The position numbers were made by a program, and so were the translations under genes. From Ophioderma brevispina (taxonomy: Eukaryota; Echinodermata; Ophiuroidea; Amphilepidida; Ophiodermatidae): DNA of 64,000 bases. Below are positions 20,260 through 33,529 of the stretch, one piece after another; positions within the stretch are counted from its first letter, which is position 1, and each line of letters opens with the position of its first letter. The stretch is taken from positions 1-64,000 of the forward strand of contig JAMKCH010079017.1 of the NCBI GenBank assembly GCA_023653785.1, read 5' to 3'. The notes under the pieces are model-generated. The model searched no databases. It was given only the letters and a program-made list of their open reading frames with translations, and was not told the origin of the DNA.

Positions 20260-22200
20260 ATTTCCAAATTTCAAATAAGTGCAAAATAAGAGTTTTTCAC
20301 ATTTTTAGGGACACCTGATAATGAATTCTCATTCCACCTGTAAAGTGACATTCAATGTTGTCATATTGTTCGCCATTCTATTGAAAGTAACAAAAAACTT
20401 CATTGAAAAATACATCTCAGTTTTTGTCAGTGTAGGTAATGTGACATATGACACCATTTAATATTTAAATATACCACGAATTATATATCAACACTTTTTC
20501 ACTGAGAGCTGATACGAAATTTGGCCACTTAAATTTGTCAGTATGACAATAAATAGACGTGTTTAAATGCATCAAAACATATTGCCATCCTCCTTGACAA
20601 TATCTAGTCTTTTGCATTTTATGTGGAATGATGTCATTCTTTGAACGAAGCGTTAATGTATTGCTTGTGTCGTATACGATGCTGGGGGATTTTTCCTCTT
20701 TCTGTAAAGTGTAATACTTCAACATGTTCCAATGTTTCCTCCCTTTGTTTTTTCTTGCCATGTATGAATATTTGCAGTAGGCATATATCATGAAGTACAC
20801 ATTGTTGCGTCTTCTGACTGTGACCTTTGTAAGGTCTGTAATTCAGAAATTCTTTGGCCAGAAAGTACTCAAACTCACCATTGCAAAAATAAACGGTGAC
20901 TTTTCATAATAAAAGAAATGTTTACTTAAGAGCACTGGCAACATTGTAAAATAGGTGCGCCCTCAAGATTTTTCAAAATCGATATTTTTTGCATGGTAAT
21001 GTAAATCTTTATACAAGCCCTCCACCCGAAGATTAAGACCAAACAGCTTCCTTATGGGTAAACAGAATGATTTTGTATTTAAGCTGTCGCCGCACGCGAA
21101 TTCAGCTACACGAAAATGGCGTTTAACACAAGAACACGCACGCCGTATTCATGTGCCAAAGCTATGCACGACTGTGTTGATCGGTCTAATACCTTTTTGA
21201 TGGTTTTTAATATCAGTGATACGAGTCAAATATTCGTGTAATCTACATCATTTGGATTGGTATTACCTTTATTGAAACCCTTAAATTGTGTAGCCTACAC
21301 ATTACCTGATGTCTTTATCGCCCAATCATTGTCCCTATCTGTTTTGGTGGTATGTTATTTTTGGTGTAAATATATCTCTGTTCTTCCAAGGCCTAGACTA
21401 TCATTTGGAGCGCAAATTTGAAGAAATTTCATGTTTGTGAAAATGTGCCAGTCCCACTTTAAGGAATGAATTGCCAAGACATGTTTAAGATTAAAAAAAA
21501 AAAAAGGCCAAGTTTTTTTTTTAAATTTATTTTGCTACCAAAACATACAGGCAGTGTAAAAGGTTTGACAACCTTCTTCCAAAATGCATAATAAGTTATT
21601 ATCCCCCGGCTTTGAAAAGCAAAGTGGATTTTACGATAGCGTGCATTCCATAGGTATGGTCCAGTTTGGTTGTTTTTTGTTAGGGTTTTTGGCAGCCATT
21701 TTATAGGCCATTTTTTTTTAAAGTTGAATTCCAATTGAACAAACGGTGTTTTAAGCTGGCAATAGGGGTCCTTCATAGTGGATGATGTCAAAGGTCATGG
21801 ACCAAGGGTCAAAGAGTCCAAATTATCAAGAGTGAAATGCAAGGTTCAGGAGTATTATTCACTATTGATAGGAGTTAAGTTCAAATTGCGGTTTTCATGC
21901 AAAAGTTTTTTAATAGATCCCAGGCGGTGGCGGCAGCGTGTCCATTATCAATCACTAAAATGTCAAAAGAAATTACAGCAATAACTGATTGCCAAACTCA
22001 CAAAAACCAATTATGGTGCTTTTATTTGGGTCGGTCATTGGTGTTCCCATGACAGTCTGTTATGACGTCTCGTATGCGTCACAGGTCAGAAATACCTTCA
22101 ACACTAATAACGAGCCTTGTGCACAAGTGATCTGAATTTATAATATAATATAACAGCTTTAATGATTTGTAATTGGGTTCAAGAATTTTTGGTATGTCCA
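20260..22200. repeat. Duplicated segment, copy 2 (partner 17000-18960)
   Basis: Same order of blocks as copy 1, from aaataagtgcaaaataagag to caagaatttttggtatgt. It has more homopolymer length changes and some short extra pieces (for example near 21690-21720). Confidence 0.85.
20926..21462. mobile_element. MITE with ACTGGCACA termini, copy 2
   Basis: Counterpart of 17670-18202 within the duplicated segment. The left terminal repeat has lost several bases (ttaagagcactggcaacatt), while the right end is intact. Confidence 0.65.
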
Positions 22201-22599
22201 AAACAACATACATAAAATCATCACATATTTATGATTACATTTTACTTATTATAACAAGATGTCCTCTAATCGCCACAGAAAGCGTTGTAGTTAACGATGA
22301 TATGTCCCTCACAGCGAAGACGTCAAAATGACCAGCATGCAAAGTCACATTAAATCCTCAGTAGTAATATTCCATTGGAATCTTCTTAGTCCTGAAGGTA
22401 ACTTTTGTCCCGCAGTTCAGAACACAGTGTTAAATTAAGTCCCTCGACGAGAACAAGACTATTGCCCCTTAGAACTTCTCAAACCGTGGTTGATATCTTC
22501 CCAGATTACGTAAATCTTTCCATCTGTCCCGTGTGGCCCAGTGCCTTTGCACTGTTGGTTTGTAACGCGATTCCATGCCTCCCTGAATAAAATCCCAGG
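22201..22599. other. Intronic DNA, nothing recognised
   Basis: Base composition is more balanced than the surroundings towards 22400-22600, possibly already part of the LINE tail that follows. No motif is clear. Confidence 0.35.
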
Positions 22600-23310
22600 T
22601 GAACACAGACACCGCTCAACATACAAAATTACAACTCTCTCAAGCAAGACCGATGCCCACGCTACAACTCAGTTCAGCCACTTCCCTAAGAAATGGTCCG
22701 TATACCATAACCATGTCGCCGATTCCCTTGTGTGCAATTCTTTAATTGTTTCAAGTTTAAATTGCGTGATCATTTCAAACAAATTCATCATTGTAAATTC
22801 CATGTGTGTGGGGGGGGGGTGGACACTATCTATCTTGTGGCTTGTAGTGGGCATTTGGACGGGTATGTGAAGTTTGTGCAAGAAGTGCTTTCCGGACACT
22901 ATTTTGCATGTGATTATTGTTCCCATTTTGTGTTGTGTGGTGTTTTATAAGGTTGTATGCAGATTGGATGTAATTATGCCAGTTTTTGTGTGCTATGTGT
23001 GGGTTTGTGGTGGTGTGTATTTTGTGGGTGAGGGAGGTTTAATGTGTTTTTGGCTGTGGTGGTGTGGCCATGACGGGGCTACTCCTTGCTGGTGCTTTAT
23101 GATAGGTTTTATGTCTTTATAACTATTCCAGCAAAATAGAGAAAATATAATAATTTTGTATTGTATATTTGCCCAGTAGGCAGAGGTGGGGTATGTACCA
23201 TCTTTCAGATGTCATTGGTTCTCACTTTTGTTGTGCCCGGCAGCTCTGCCTGCTGGTCCCCGTTTTTTATGTTGTTATTATATGTATTGCCAAATGATTA
23301 ATAAATAATA
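22600..23310 (+). mobile_element. Possible LINE 3' end, plus strand
   Basis: A frame near 22720-22790 reads FNCFKFKLRDHFKQIH, which resembles the last residues of non-LTR reverse transcriptases (FK-x-KL-x-x-x). It is followed by a G/T-rich untranslated stretch, a cccggcagctctgcctgctgg hairpin-like tail and an A/T-rich simple end (ataaataataataaa) at 23300-23315. Weak, but the order is that of a 5'-truncated LINE. Confidence 0.4.
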
Positions 23311-25326
23311 ATAAATCCACATATATATCAAGATATCACCATCACGCTTTCTATCTGACCCCAATTTGGAATCCTACTTTGATTCCCAGAACTTTCTGCT
23401 TCAAAAACGACAGTATAATAATTACAGCACTCCTGCTCACATGGGAATTGCTAAATCCTGGCACTGTGTGGAGCATAAAATCTACATTATTGTAGATAAA
23501 CTAGCTATATAACCATCCTGTATACCTGATTGCAACTGCTGAACGCGAGACTTAACTCACTCTCAATATATACTGACTTCACAAAGATCCTCAATCCTCA
23601 CAATAGATATTACCTTACAGAATCAGGCATAAACATAACCGGCACTAGCTACCAATTGAAATCCACATAATTTACTTTCACTGAATCACATCACTTTCCA
23701 TATATCCTTTGTGGGGGAATGCCCTGATCTACAAATGTTTTCATAAACAAGTTGACTCAGTTTCTAAGTTTAGCATCCCTTTGGGAATTCCCCACTTCCC
23801 TTATTGTGCAATTTCAACAGGTGCACTTAGCAAAACAACCGGAGGGTATCCCTTTCCTCTCCGTTAAAATAGTAAACAAGATTCTTCCCGTACAGTACTC
23901 TTTTCTCATAAAAATTGAAAAATATATTTTTAAAGTTTAATCAGAAAATGGAGGATATACCCACATCCGACCTCGTCCTCGTTCATTATTCATACCCAAA
24001 AATACTTAATTGGATTTGATTCTTCACCTCCAATGTTTTTTGAATAAGAAAATATTTTTTTCAAGTACCTGCGATTGTGCATCTTATCAAAATTTTTAGC
24101 AAGATTCGTTTTTACGTGTATTAAACTAATGGCGACGTCTGAAATTTAAATTCTGCTGCCCTCCCCTGATAATACCTATAAACTTATGAATAATAAAAAG
24201 TTTTGTTAAGGTTAAATACAACTGCGAATAACACAACATTTTTCAACTGTAAAGCTATCTTTTACATTTGAACTTTTTTTGTGGATAGATCAACCATTCT
24301 CAACAACAAAGCCTAATAGCCAATTTGATATAAACTTAATTAGGACTGATAGCCTGAATTGAACAAATATCCTCAATGCATTGCTGGTGGAACTTCTACT
24401 GTATACATCGAGCACAATTAGAACCTGGCAGTCTTTGGAAAATAACTGTAGAAAATGGAATGATATAAAGCTTTCAATGCAATCATTAGGCCCGTATGTA
24501 AAAAAAATGTCACTCTGTAAAAAATATTGTACTTCATTGCGTGTGTTATTTTTGGTGTATTTCATATAATTGCTTTGTGTATTTTACTTGAATGTGGTAC
24601 ATTTATTATTCTCTAAGATTGTTTAGTTTTCTTGCTTCAAATGTGAGTTCAAAAATGTTTATTTTAATAATTTATTTGTAATTACTTGCAAAACTGATGC
24701 CCAATAACATTGGCACACAGGTGAAAATGACAAGAGCAAATTTTTACAGTGTGAGTCAAAAAAAATCCTGCCATTCAGAATAAAAAATCATTAAAATAGT
24801 TAAGAATTGTTTTTTGCTCAATGTTTGCTATGGATAAAATAGGGATAACTAGGCTTTCAGAAAACGTTATTATTTGGTGGTCATTTGGAACTTTGGAGGA
24901 AGAAGTTCCGCCTATTTTGCTGAGCGACTTAAAAAAAATCCTGTTTGGCGATTTTGAGCCAAACAAGATGCATCGCTTACATAGAGGAACATGGTCCTTC
25001 ACCAATGTTTGAGTCCAAACATTTAACACCAAATGTATTGTGAAACAAGAAAGGGGTGGGAGAGTAATTGAGGATTATAAAAATAATAGCCCAGAAGATT
25101 ACAAAAGACATGCCTAACAAATGTTCAATTTCCCAAATAAGACATTCAAGATAGCTGGTGTAAAATCACAGTTTTACTTTTGGTTCAGCAAAGATTTCAT
25201 GGTTTGAACTACAACGAAAACTTGGATCAACAGTGAAACCATAGAAAGTTTTGTATTCCGCTTGAAACACAGCAGTGCAGATATTGAATTTTAAGTTGGA
25301 AAATCCGATTTATCTACAAAAACTTC
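23311..25326. other. AT-rich intronic DNA, nothing firmly recognised
   Basis: An open stretch at 24821-25012 plus (IIWWSFGTLEEEVPP...) is protein-like but unassigned and lacks splice context compatible with CCDC181. No terminal repeats were seen. Confidence 0.35.
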
Positions 25327-25744
25327 ATGCAAGTTTGTTGAATAAATTTTGAGACAAAACTTTTCAACACAAGTCATAACAACATATCATAGTTTTTATC
25401 ATACATTTATAAAGGGGTATGTGATGTTTCATTGTTACTTTATCCAATTTGTTGAAATATTCTAGAATATTTCTAGAAATTCACGAACTTTTTTTCAATC
25501 AATTCAATTTTTATTCAGCATAACATATCGAACGTGACAGAAATGTAAAATACAGTATAATATCGTCGTGGTCACGACATAGTGTCGAATCTGATTTTTT
25601 GGCCAATTGAGTTAATAGTTGATTCTGGTTGCATTTTATGTACTCTTTAATTGTACCCAAAAATTAAAGTGAAATTACATCTCCTAACCAAAATAGCCGC
25701 AGTCGAATAACACGCATTTGTATAAAACGGGTTTCACAAAACAA

Positions 25745-25760
25745 TCGAATACGTATTCGA
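25745..25760. repeat. 16-bp perfect palindrome tcgaatacgtattcga
   Basis: Self-complementary over 16 bases. It recurs at 28104-28119 and in copy B at 33949-33964 and 36433-36448, with a partial form at about 25806. It may mark the ends of a 2.4-kb unit. Confidence 0.8.
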
Positions 25761-27759
25761 TAGCTTGCGTGTCCAAATATCTCAAAGCACACAAATAAAT
25801 TGTGAACGAATACGTATTAGCTGGGACAAAGATTGCTACTTCAGTGATCAAAATCGATAATAGGTCTATCAAGATTTAAAGCAATTGGTGAAATTTACCT
25901 TTCTATACTTCACGAGGGATTGGTCATGTTATTTCACATTTTAATTTTGTGTTTTAATTATGTCACTTGTACTTATTGAAACCTACGGTCTGTGCGTCGT
26001 GAAAAAGAATTATCCAAGTTTTGTAGTTTTAACATTTGTACTTACACCAAATTTATTTTTTTTTTGGGGGGGGGGGCATAGTGACATTAACCCTCGTATT
26101 ACCAAAGGGGAGGAGTTACCACCCCAGGTAAACTTTCCCTCGGTGCGCAAAAACGTTAAAAACTTCCGTTAAGTCTTCCATATAATTATTTCACATCCTT
26201 CTGCTAATTTTGGCGAAACAAATGTGAAGGTAGCACCCTCACCGGGGTTAGCGTCGAAGACGATTGGTGGTAGTGGTTCTACTACCTCTACATGCACTAT
26301 ACCCATTATTGAAAATGCAGCATTCTGATTGGTCAGTTTACTGCCCATTATTCTGCAATAATAAGCCGCTAATGCATTTTCTTATCATTTATTTTTATTA
26401 ATCAGCATACAAAATACACATAAATAAGGCATATTAACTTAAAACCTATACAAACAAACAAACAAAATAAAATCAATTTTTTTTAGTTAATAGAATAGAA
26501 ATTTGTAGTATCATATATGGGCTCATAATGTATCCTCGGGCGGGAAAAAATAAAAATAATGGGCACCATTATTTAGTTTTTCCGACCTCGGGCACATTAT
26601 TCGCCTATAAATGATATTGCATTACACTTATTAGTTAATTTGTTTAAATATTGTGCACTGTATGGCTCTAAAATTATATGTTGATTAAAACTAGTCATTT
26701 TCCATATTTTTTGGCCAAAAGCCGCATGAAAATCCAATATTCCTACCTTTTTTTATGCAAAATTTCATTTTTTCATTTTATACTCTGATGTGTGTCTGTG
26801 GAAATGACCACTTTTCCCAACTTGTGAACTTTGACGTCCCATTGTGAAGCCATACTTGGTTATGTTGGAAGCAATAAAAACGGTGGACCAAAGCTATCCA
26901 CGGGTATACCAACATTGGCTTTATAATGATCGATTCTCGTGGTTTTAACGACCCCATCGCTAGAGTAACCGTATTAACCAAAATAGACTGTGTAAACTAG
27001 TGCGAAGTTTTGAATTTTCTTTGATGTTACTGTTCTATTCGCAATCTAAATAATTACTAATATATACATCATTTTAAAAAAACTAGCCTTTCAGGAACAA
27101 ATTGGGATATTTTTCATTTGGGAAGGGTGTTTTTTGTATAAGCGTTAATATGTGCCCTCTAAATTGTTTAGATTATGTTAGATTTTAGGCGTATCTTACC
27201 CATTTAATTGTATATCGTTTCAATTTTGGTATATATTTTTAAAAGCGTGTACATGACTTTAAAAGATGGAACTATATCTGTATGAGAAGATTTAAGAAAA
27301 CGAGAAAATAGATCACTTTTAATCCTCCAAAATCTTTTGAGTTACGAAACATTCCCAGTTACATTTAAATATTTTTCTGATCTCATTTTTGAACAGTTCT
27401 AGCCAATATTTATTGTGTGTTACAACATGCATACTATTTATTATTTTTATATAACATGCATTACAATGTTTTGTGTTCCTTCTAACTATTTCCCTCTTGA
27501 AATTTAATTTTTTTCTGCAAAAATGAGTTAAAACATATTGGCGACTAATTAAAAATATGGGTAATTTTAATGGCCAATTTGTAAGAGGTTGTGTAATTTT
27601 TCTGAATTCCTTGTTATCGTGGTCAGTCTGCGCTGTAATTTACTTACAACGAACGATAATTCAACAGTGAATTTTTCCCCCACTTAACCGCTTACGGAAG
27701 TCGTTTGTATAAAAATTTGCAAAATGGTTGTAACATAAACGCATGCAATAGACATCGTC

Positions 27760-28020
27760 TTCGTCTTTCAATCATCGTCGTCGTCGTGCGCCGCCGCGTC
27801 GTCGTCGTCATGAATCTTCATGATCGTCCATGTCATGGTCTCGTCATTATCGGCATCGTCCATGGTCGTCGTCATGGTCGTCGTCATGGTCGTCGTCGTC
27901 GTCGTCGTCGTCATCATCATCGATCATTATCATCATCGGGCATCATCATCATGATCATTATGCAATCATCGGGGGGCATCATCATCATCTCATCACGATT
28001 CGTTAGATCATCTGTCAATC
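27760..28020 (+). repeat. (TCG/TCA)n trinucleotide microsatellite region
   Basis: Runs of gtc, cgt and cat triplets with interspersed ggtcgtcgtcatggtcgt units. The overlapping His/Arg-rich open frame is a by-product. The counterpart is at 36085-36350. Confidence 0.9.
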
Positions 28021-28103
28021 ATCATTTAAATAGTAAAAACCGCTAGCTATAGTAATCTCATATCTCACCATACCAACATTAGAAATCAAAGGGTTTCAAG
28101 CAG

Positions 28104-28119
28104 TCGAATACGTATTCGA
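28104..28119. repeat. 16-bp palindrome tcgaatacgtattcga, second site in copy A
   Basis: Same palindrome as at 25745, here extended to 18 bases (gtcgaatacgtattcgac). Confidence 0.8.
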
Positions 28120-28869
28120 CTCCTTAGAGCACACGAATCAAACAGTTTGGTGGGTTGACAAACAAGCGAACACATTCAGTGGCCACTTTTGAATAGAAAA
28201 CATTTGTTTTCTTGTATTTTAATACTGTTTGTCCAGTTATAACCATTCACGTCTTTAACATACACCACTTAAAATAACCATTTTCCCTTTTATTGCATTT
28301 AATTACACTGAACATTCATAAGTAACTCAAACTTTCAAAACCGCCTTTTCTCTAACTATCATTTATCTGATCGACACTATGCAGAACCACGAGATATAGT
28401 AAATAATACATTAAAGTATCAATTGGAAACTGTACTAAGATACTGGTGAGGTATATGATATGATATGCTATGACCAGTAATGAACAACGCCGATGAGGGC
28501 TTATGGATTTATTGCTGCCCTGTAATACATACAAGTAAAATTACTCAATCATTACAATAATTAGACAAGTAAGAGGTTGATAGAAGAACAGTACATAGGT
28601 AAATAAACATCACAACAACAAAAAAAGAGACACACACCCAAACAACAATATCTATCTAAGCTAACAGAAACACTGTAAACGGGAAACGGGATCCAAATGT
28701 GGGAGCGAAAGGAGAGACTTAACACATGTCGTTGCTGAGGAAATGTAATAATATTTCATAATGAGGAATCAGAGATAGGTGAGGGAAAGGTAGGGAGGAG
28801 AATAGAAACAGGATGAAGAAAAGGTGATGTGAGAAAATAGGGACTTGGGGAGAATTAAAAAGAATTTTG

Positions 28870-31640
28870 TACTGGTTGATGAAAAATGTTTTTTTCAGAT
28901 GAGCTTTAAAAGTATTTTTGTTTGTAATTGGTTGTGATGGCTTCTGGAAGATTCATTCCAAGTTTGCGCCGTTGTGTGATACTGAATAAAGTGCTTTTCA
29001 GAGGAACGATTTGGGAGGGAAGTGAAGTTTGTAGGTTTGTCTGGTGTTTTATTATAGCTGTGGATTGTCTGTTTGTGCTAAAGTAATGTGCTGAAGTTCG
29101 GAGGTAAATGATGTTTGTGGTAGTAAACATGAAGAGCGCTGTTGAATTGGTGAGGTGATCTAGTTTAAGGGTTCAGTGCGTGAAATAATGGCAAAGTGTG
29201 GTTCTGGGGGGTTGAGTTGTGATAGTGCGAATGGCCCATTTATTTAGTGATATTTAGTTTGGTGTGAGTCGGAAATGAGAGTGGAGGCCCATATGATGGT
29301 ACAGAGAGCAAGGTATGGGAGAAATAGTGTGTTGTAAAGTGATTTTAAGGTTAGTCGGAGTGGGTTTAACTCTGTAGATGTCCCAATGCGTGAGACGCTT
29401 TGGTAGAGTGGACAGAGTTGAGTGTTCATTCCATGTTTGTTTGTCGTCGATTGTGATCAAAGAAAATTTTGTTTGCGTGTACCGGGAGATTCCTGGTTAT
29501 CATTGTTAAGGTTTGTTGTGATTCGTGTTGTGTGTAGAGAAAAAGCCAGTGTGTGTAGTTAGTTTTTAAAACATTGAGAGAAAGTTGTGAGGCCCGAAAC
29601 GTCAGTGATTTTTGAGAGTTCGTGATTCATGTTGGTAAAAAGTGCATTAATGTTAGGGTTTGAAAGAAAAAGTTTGTGTCATCTGACAAAATAGATTAGT
29701 TTTAGGTGTTAGAGAGTTAGTGATGCGTCATGTAAATGATGGAAAATAGGTGGGTGGTTCAAGGATTGAGCTTGCGGGACGACAAATGCGATGGGTTTGA
29801 TTGATGATGCGGTGGAGTGTACGTGGACTGATTGTGAGCGGTTTGTTAGGTAACTCCTGAACACTCCAAGGGTACTCCACGGACACCGTACTGATAAAGC
29901 TTGTGAAGAAGAATGTTGTGGTCAATGGGTCGAAAACCTTGGAGAGATCCAGGAATACCCCCATGGAGTGGAGTTTATTTTTAGTGCAAGGTTGAGGTTG
30001 GTTTTTAGTCAAGAGTGCCATTAAAGTCGCGTTTGGGCCTAACACCGTATTGTTCATCGACAAGATGGTGTGCTTGTTGAAGATTGTAGACAGACGTGTG
30101 TACATGACTTTTTCAGGTAGTTTTGAAAAGAAGGTAGAACAGAAATGGGCCTGTAATTTGCAATGTTATGTGCATCTTGTTTTTGTACATAGTAATGACT
30201 TTGGCTGATTGAGGTGCCTGGAAGGTTCCGGTGAGAATTGATTGGTTTAATATGTGCATCAGAGGCGAAATGATGTTATCAATATGATTTTGTTGGCAAT
30301 CCCTGATCAATCTGTCGTACCGCACTTTTACCAGTTTTAACAGGTGCGAAGTTTGTGCATTTCATCAACAGTAACTGAATTCAGGAACATTGAGGTGATT
30401 GTGTTTTTTGGAAGTTTTTTGTTAAATGGGGTTACTTGAGGGTGGAATTTTTGTAGCTAGTTTTTTGCCCAGTGTAGTGAAGTGAATCGTTGAATGTGTT
30501 AGCTATGTCAAGCGGGTCATTTATCTGTTTATTTTAGTGAGTGAAAGGTCAGGGATTTGATTAGTGGTTACCTTCCCACCTAGAATGTTGTTGAGGAAAT
30601 GTCCAGGTTTTTGGTGAGATTCATTTTTGAGTTTCTGAATTTGTTTTCTGTGTTTGATTTTTTCGTGGCAATCAATAATGTGAGTTAATTTGTTTTTGTA
30701 TGTTTTGTATTGTGTTTTGGTTGCTGGTTGTGTTTTTCGTCAGGTAGTTTGTATAGGCCGTGCTTGTGTTTGATTGACTTGGAAATTGTTATTGTCATCC
30801 AGGGCTGTTTATGGTTACGATTTTTTAGGGTATTCTTTTGTAAGGGGAATTGGGATTCGGGTAATGTTTCGTATAAGTTTAATTAAGTTTTCTGTACGCT
30901 ATGTTAGGGTCCAGTTTCTGTGGAGTAATGTCCCATGATTCAGTGTTGCGTCTACGGTTAAATGGTGCGAATGTTGTGATCTCTGTAGTCACGTTTAAGT
31001 GATTGTTGTTTTTTGTTGCATTTATGCTTAATTGATTTAAGAGGGAATATTGGGCGTGATCTGTTGTGTCAGTGACCAATATCCCTGGTGTGGAGTCCTG
31101 TGTCCTGGTAGTTTGGTGTAATTTTACACTGAGTGGCTGTGTTGTGCGTAATTCTTGTTGGTCTGTTCATTTTAGGGATATAAGAGTTTGCAAGTGATTT
31201 GTAAAAGTCATTAATGTGTGGATTATGGAATAATTGAGAAGATTGAAATTAAAGTCACCGACAATATACACATCACAGTTTGGTTTTATTTAGTCAGTAG
31301 AGAAGGCTGCTTCGAACGCTATTGTTAAAATTTGGATGTGGCTTCCCATTTCAGTCCGGTAAATAACCCGACAGCTATGTGTTTGGGTCTATTGTTGGTG
31401 TTAATGGTGCCTTCGTGAAAAAGTGAGTCAACTTCTGGTTCTGGTGTTGTGTCCGATTATTTTGTATGAGAGTGATTTTTTAGTAAAGACAAACTCCCCT
31501 TCCTCTGCCAGTGAATGCTCCTGGAATGTACGTGTAACCAGTAAGTGAGGGTGGTGATTTGGGTGTCAGTAAGCCATGTTTTCTGAAATTCTAATACATA
31601 GAAAGAGTGGTTGATGTGATCAAGTAGTTAGTGATTTCTT
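28870..31640 (-). mobile_element. LINE (EN-RT), minus strand, in copy A
   Basis: Reading downwards gives EFQKTWLTDT (about 31590, endonuclease), CDVYIVGDFNFNLLN (about 31280-31235, the GDFN endonuclease motif), a linker, and ISPLMHILNQSILTGTFQAP (about 30280-30220). Next come the palm motif FLDLSKVFD (about 29945) and a FADDTN catalytic box at about 29692-29674, split by one extra base. The C-terminal WASTLISDS (about 29280) and LPEAITTNYKQ (about 28940) close the ORF. This is a CR1/L2/Jockey-type ORF2 of about 2.8 kb, present from endonuclease to C-terminus but broken by many frameshifts. Confidence 0.85.
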
Positions 31641-32009
31641 CATATGATTTTGTGATTACACAGGCAGTTAAAATGGAATATGGAAAAATGAGTCATTGCT
31701 TAATGGTTTTATTAGTGTGTTAAAAAAGCTGTCGTCACTGGTGTGATAGCGGGATTCTAAACGCAGAGTTTGTGTTGTGGTGTGGTGAAGGATGGGTGGT
31801 CACATTTTTGAGATGATATGGGGTCTGTGAGTAACGGATTTGATGCAAAGGGAATTAAGTTGATGATATTCATATTTAGTGTTGGTGAAAAATTCAATTA
31901 AATGATGCGCGAAAGTCTTCGTCATGAGCTGTGTTAAAATGGCAAGTTTCGTATATAGTCAGGCATGGCATACTGACAAAATAGGTCAAAGGAAAATAAT
32001 AGGAGGGGG

Positions 32010-32095
32010 TTATAAGAGGAGAAAGAGAGAGAGAATGCGAGAGAGAGTGTGGGTGAGAGAGAAGGTTGTGTGATAGAGGATAGAGAGAGGGGGGG
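32010..32095 (+). repeat. GA-rich simple repeat in copy A
   Basis: Interrupted gaga runs upstream of the LINE 5' end. A shorter, purer version lies at 40410-40447 in copy B. Confidence 0.8.
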
Positions 32096-32978
32096 GGACT
32101 TGAGAGATGGGTTGGATTAGGTAGGTTGAAAAAGGAAGAAGTTAGAGAGAGCAAATGAGAAAACCGGTATATAACAGTGAAATAATCCCTGTAGACATAT
32201 GTGTTGACAATCAGGACAAGACTAAAGCATACGACCAAGGACAGAGTCAAACGAATAAGGGGCTAAGAAAACAAATTACTACAAGATTGTTGACAAGACG
32301 AAAGCAATAAAGACCAGGACAGAGTAAAAACAAACAAGGGGCTAAGAAATACAAATGCTAGGATTTTATACAAAACTTAAGTACAAGCAGATGTACAAAA
32401 AAATGGTTACTTACAAACAATGGTATAGAAATTAAAGAAAACAAAAATCTTAAATATTACCAAAAACAAGGAAAAGCTTAATACCACAAGTATGTTTTTT
32501 AGCGGAAGAAACACATCCAAATTGAGATAAAGGGAGGGAGTGAAATAAAAAAACGAAACTCGTTGGGGTAAAAAAAAACGATTTAAGGTAAAATTAAACC
32601 ATGAACAATATGCTCAGAAAAAAAAGTAATAGGGTAATGTGGAACGTGAATGTGAGGAGGAAATGGGGAGATAGACCGGTGAAATTATACTCCTTTCTTC
32701 AACCTCCATTCAGTGTACTTCCACTCGGAAATTTCAGATGATGGCCAACTAAGAAACCGAGACTGCAAAAGCGGCTGACGTGTATATACGCTCGCACCAC
32801 GACGGCAAATCTTTGACGGCTGCGTAAAGTGCTTAAGTAAAGAATATTAAATTACTGCACGGAGAGAGAAAATGACTATAAAAATGTGAACAAAGTACGG
32901 TGGCATGCTTACAACATGCAACATGTAATTGAATAACTACCCAATTTTTTATAATGAAAAACTATATGCTGCATACAG

Positions 32979-33529
32979 TTGTTAAGTATACAATACCGTC
33001 ACGATGTTGATCGATCGCACCAACTTCAATAACTTGCAATATTTAGCAACACTCCCTCCTTCCATTGTTTTATTAGACTATGTTTCATGGAATATACTGG
33101 TTCCCGCTGAGACTAACTTCTACACTAGTAACACGCATACTTAATTGATCTTTCCAACTCTCCTATTTCTTCATATCATTATATACAAAAAATCCTTCCT
33201 ATTATCGTTACATCACTTAAATCATCATTAAAAAGATGCCTATAAGAAATGAACATAAAACCAAACCCCTCGGCCTATCAAACACATATCAAACACATCG
33301 TGTCAATAGTAAAATATCATATATCATAGTACCAAACAGTCGTCAGACAAACATTCACAATTGGTAATTACAAATATAAGCGTCATGGTGTGTTTTGTAT
33401 TTGTGATGTTTTAAAAGTTGACTGATTCACCTGTCAACAATACCGGGGGATTTCCCGTCAACTTCTTGATAGTGAAACAACGTTCCCTGATTGGCGAGGT
33501 ATTTTCTTTTCATTTTCTAATTAAATTTA
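32979..33529. other. Unique spacer between tandem copies A and B
   Basis: AT-rich sequence of 551 bases with no counterpart after copy B and no feature recognised. Confidence 0.5.

Larger units (their letters stand above)
25327..32978. repeat. Large tandem segment, copy A (about 7.65 kb; partner 33530-41372)
   Basis: It runs collinear with copy B from atgcaagtttgttgaataa to tatgctgcatacag. It includes two tcgaatacgtattcga palindromes, a trinucleotide microsatellite, a LINE and a GA-rich tract in the same order. Differences are dominated by short indels. Copy B starts about 550 bases after copy A ends. Confidence 0.9.

Noticed and set aside
27705..28046. His/Arg-rich open frame as a protein
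   Set aside because: It is a translation of the trinucleotide microsatellite.
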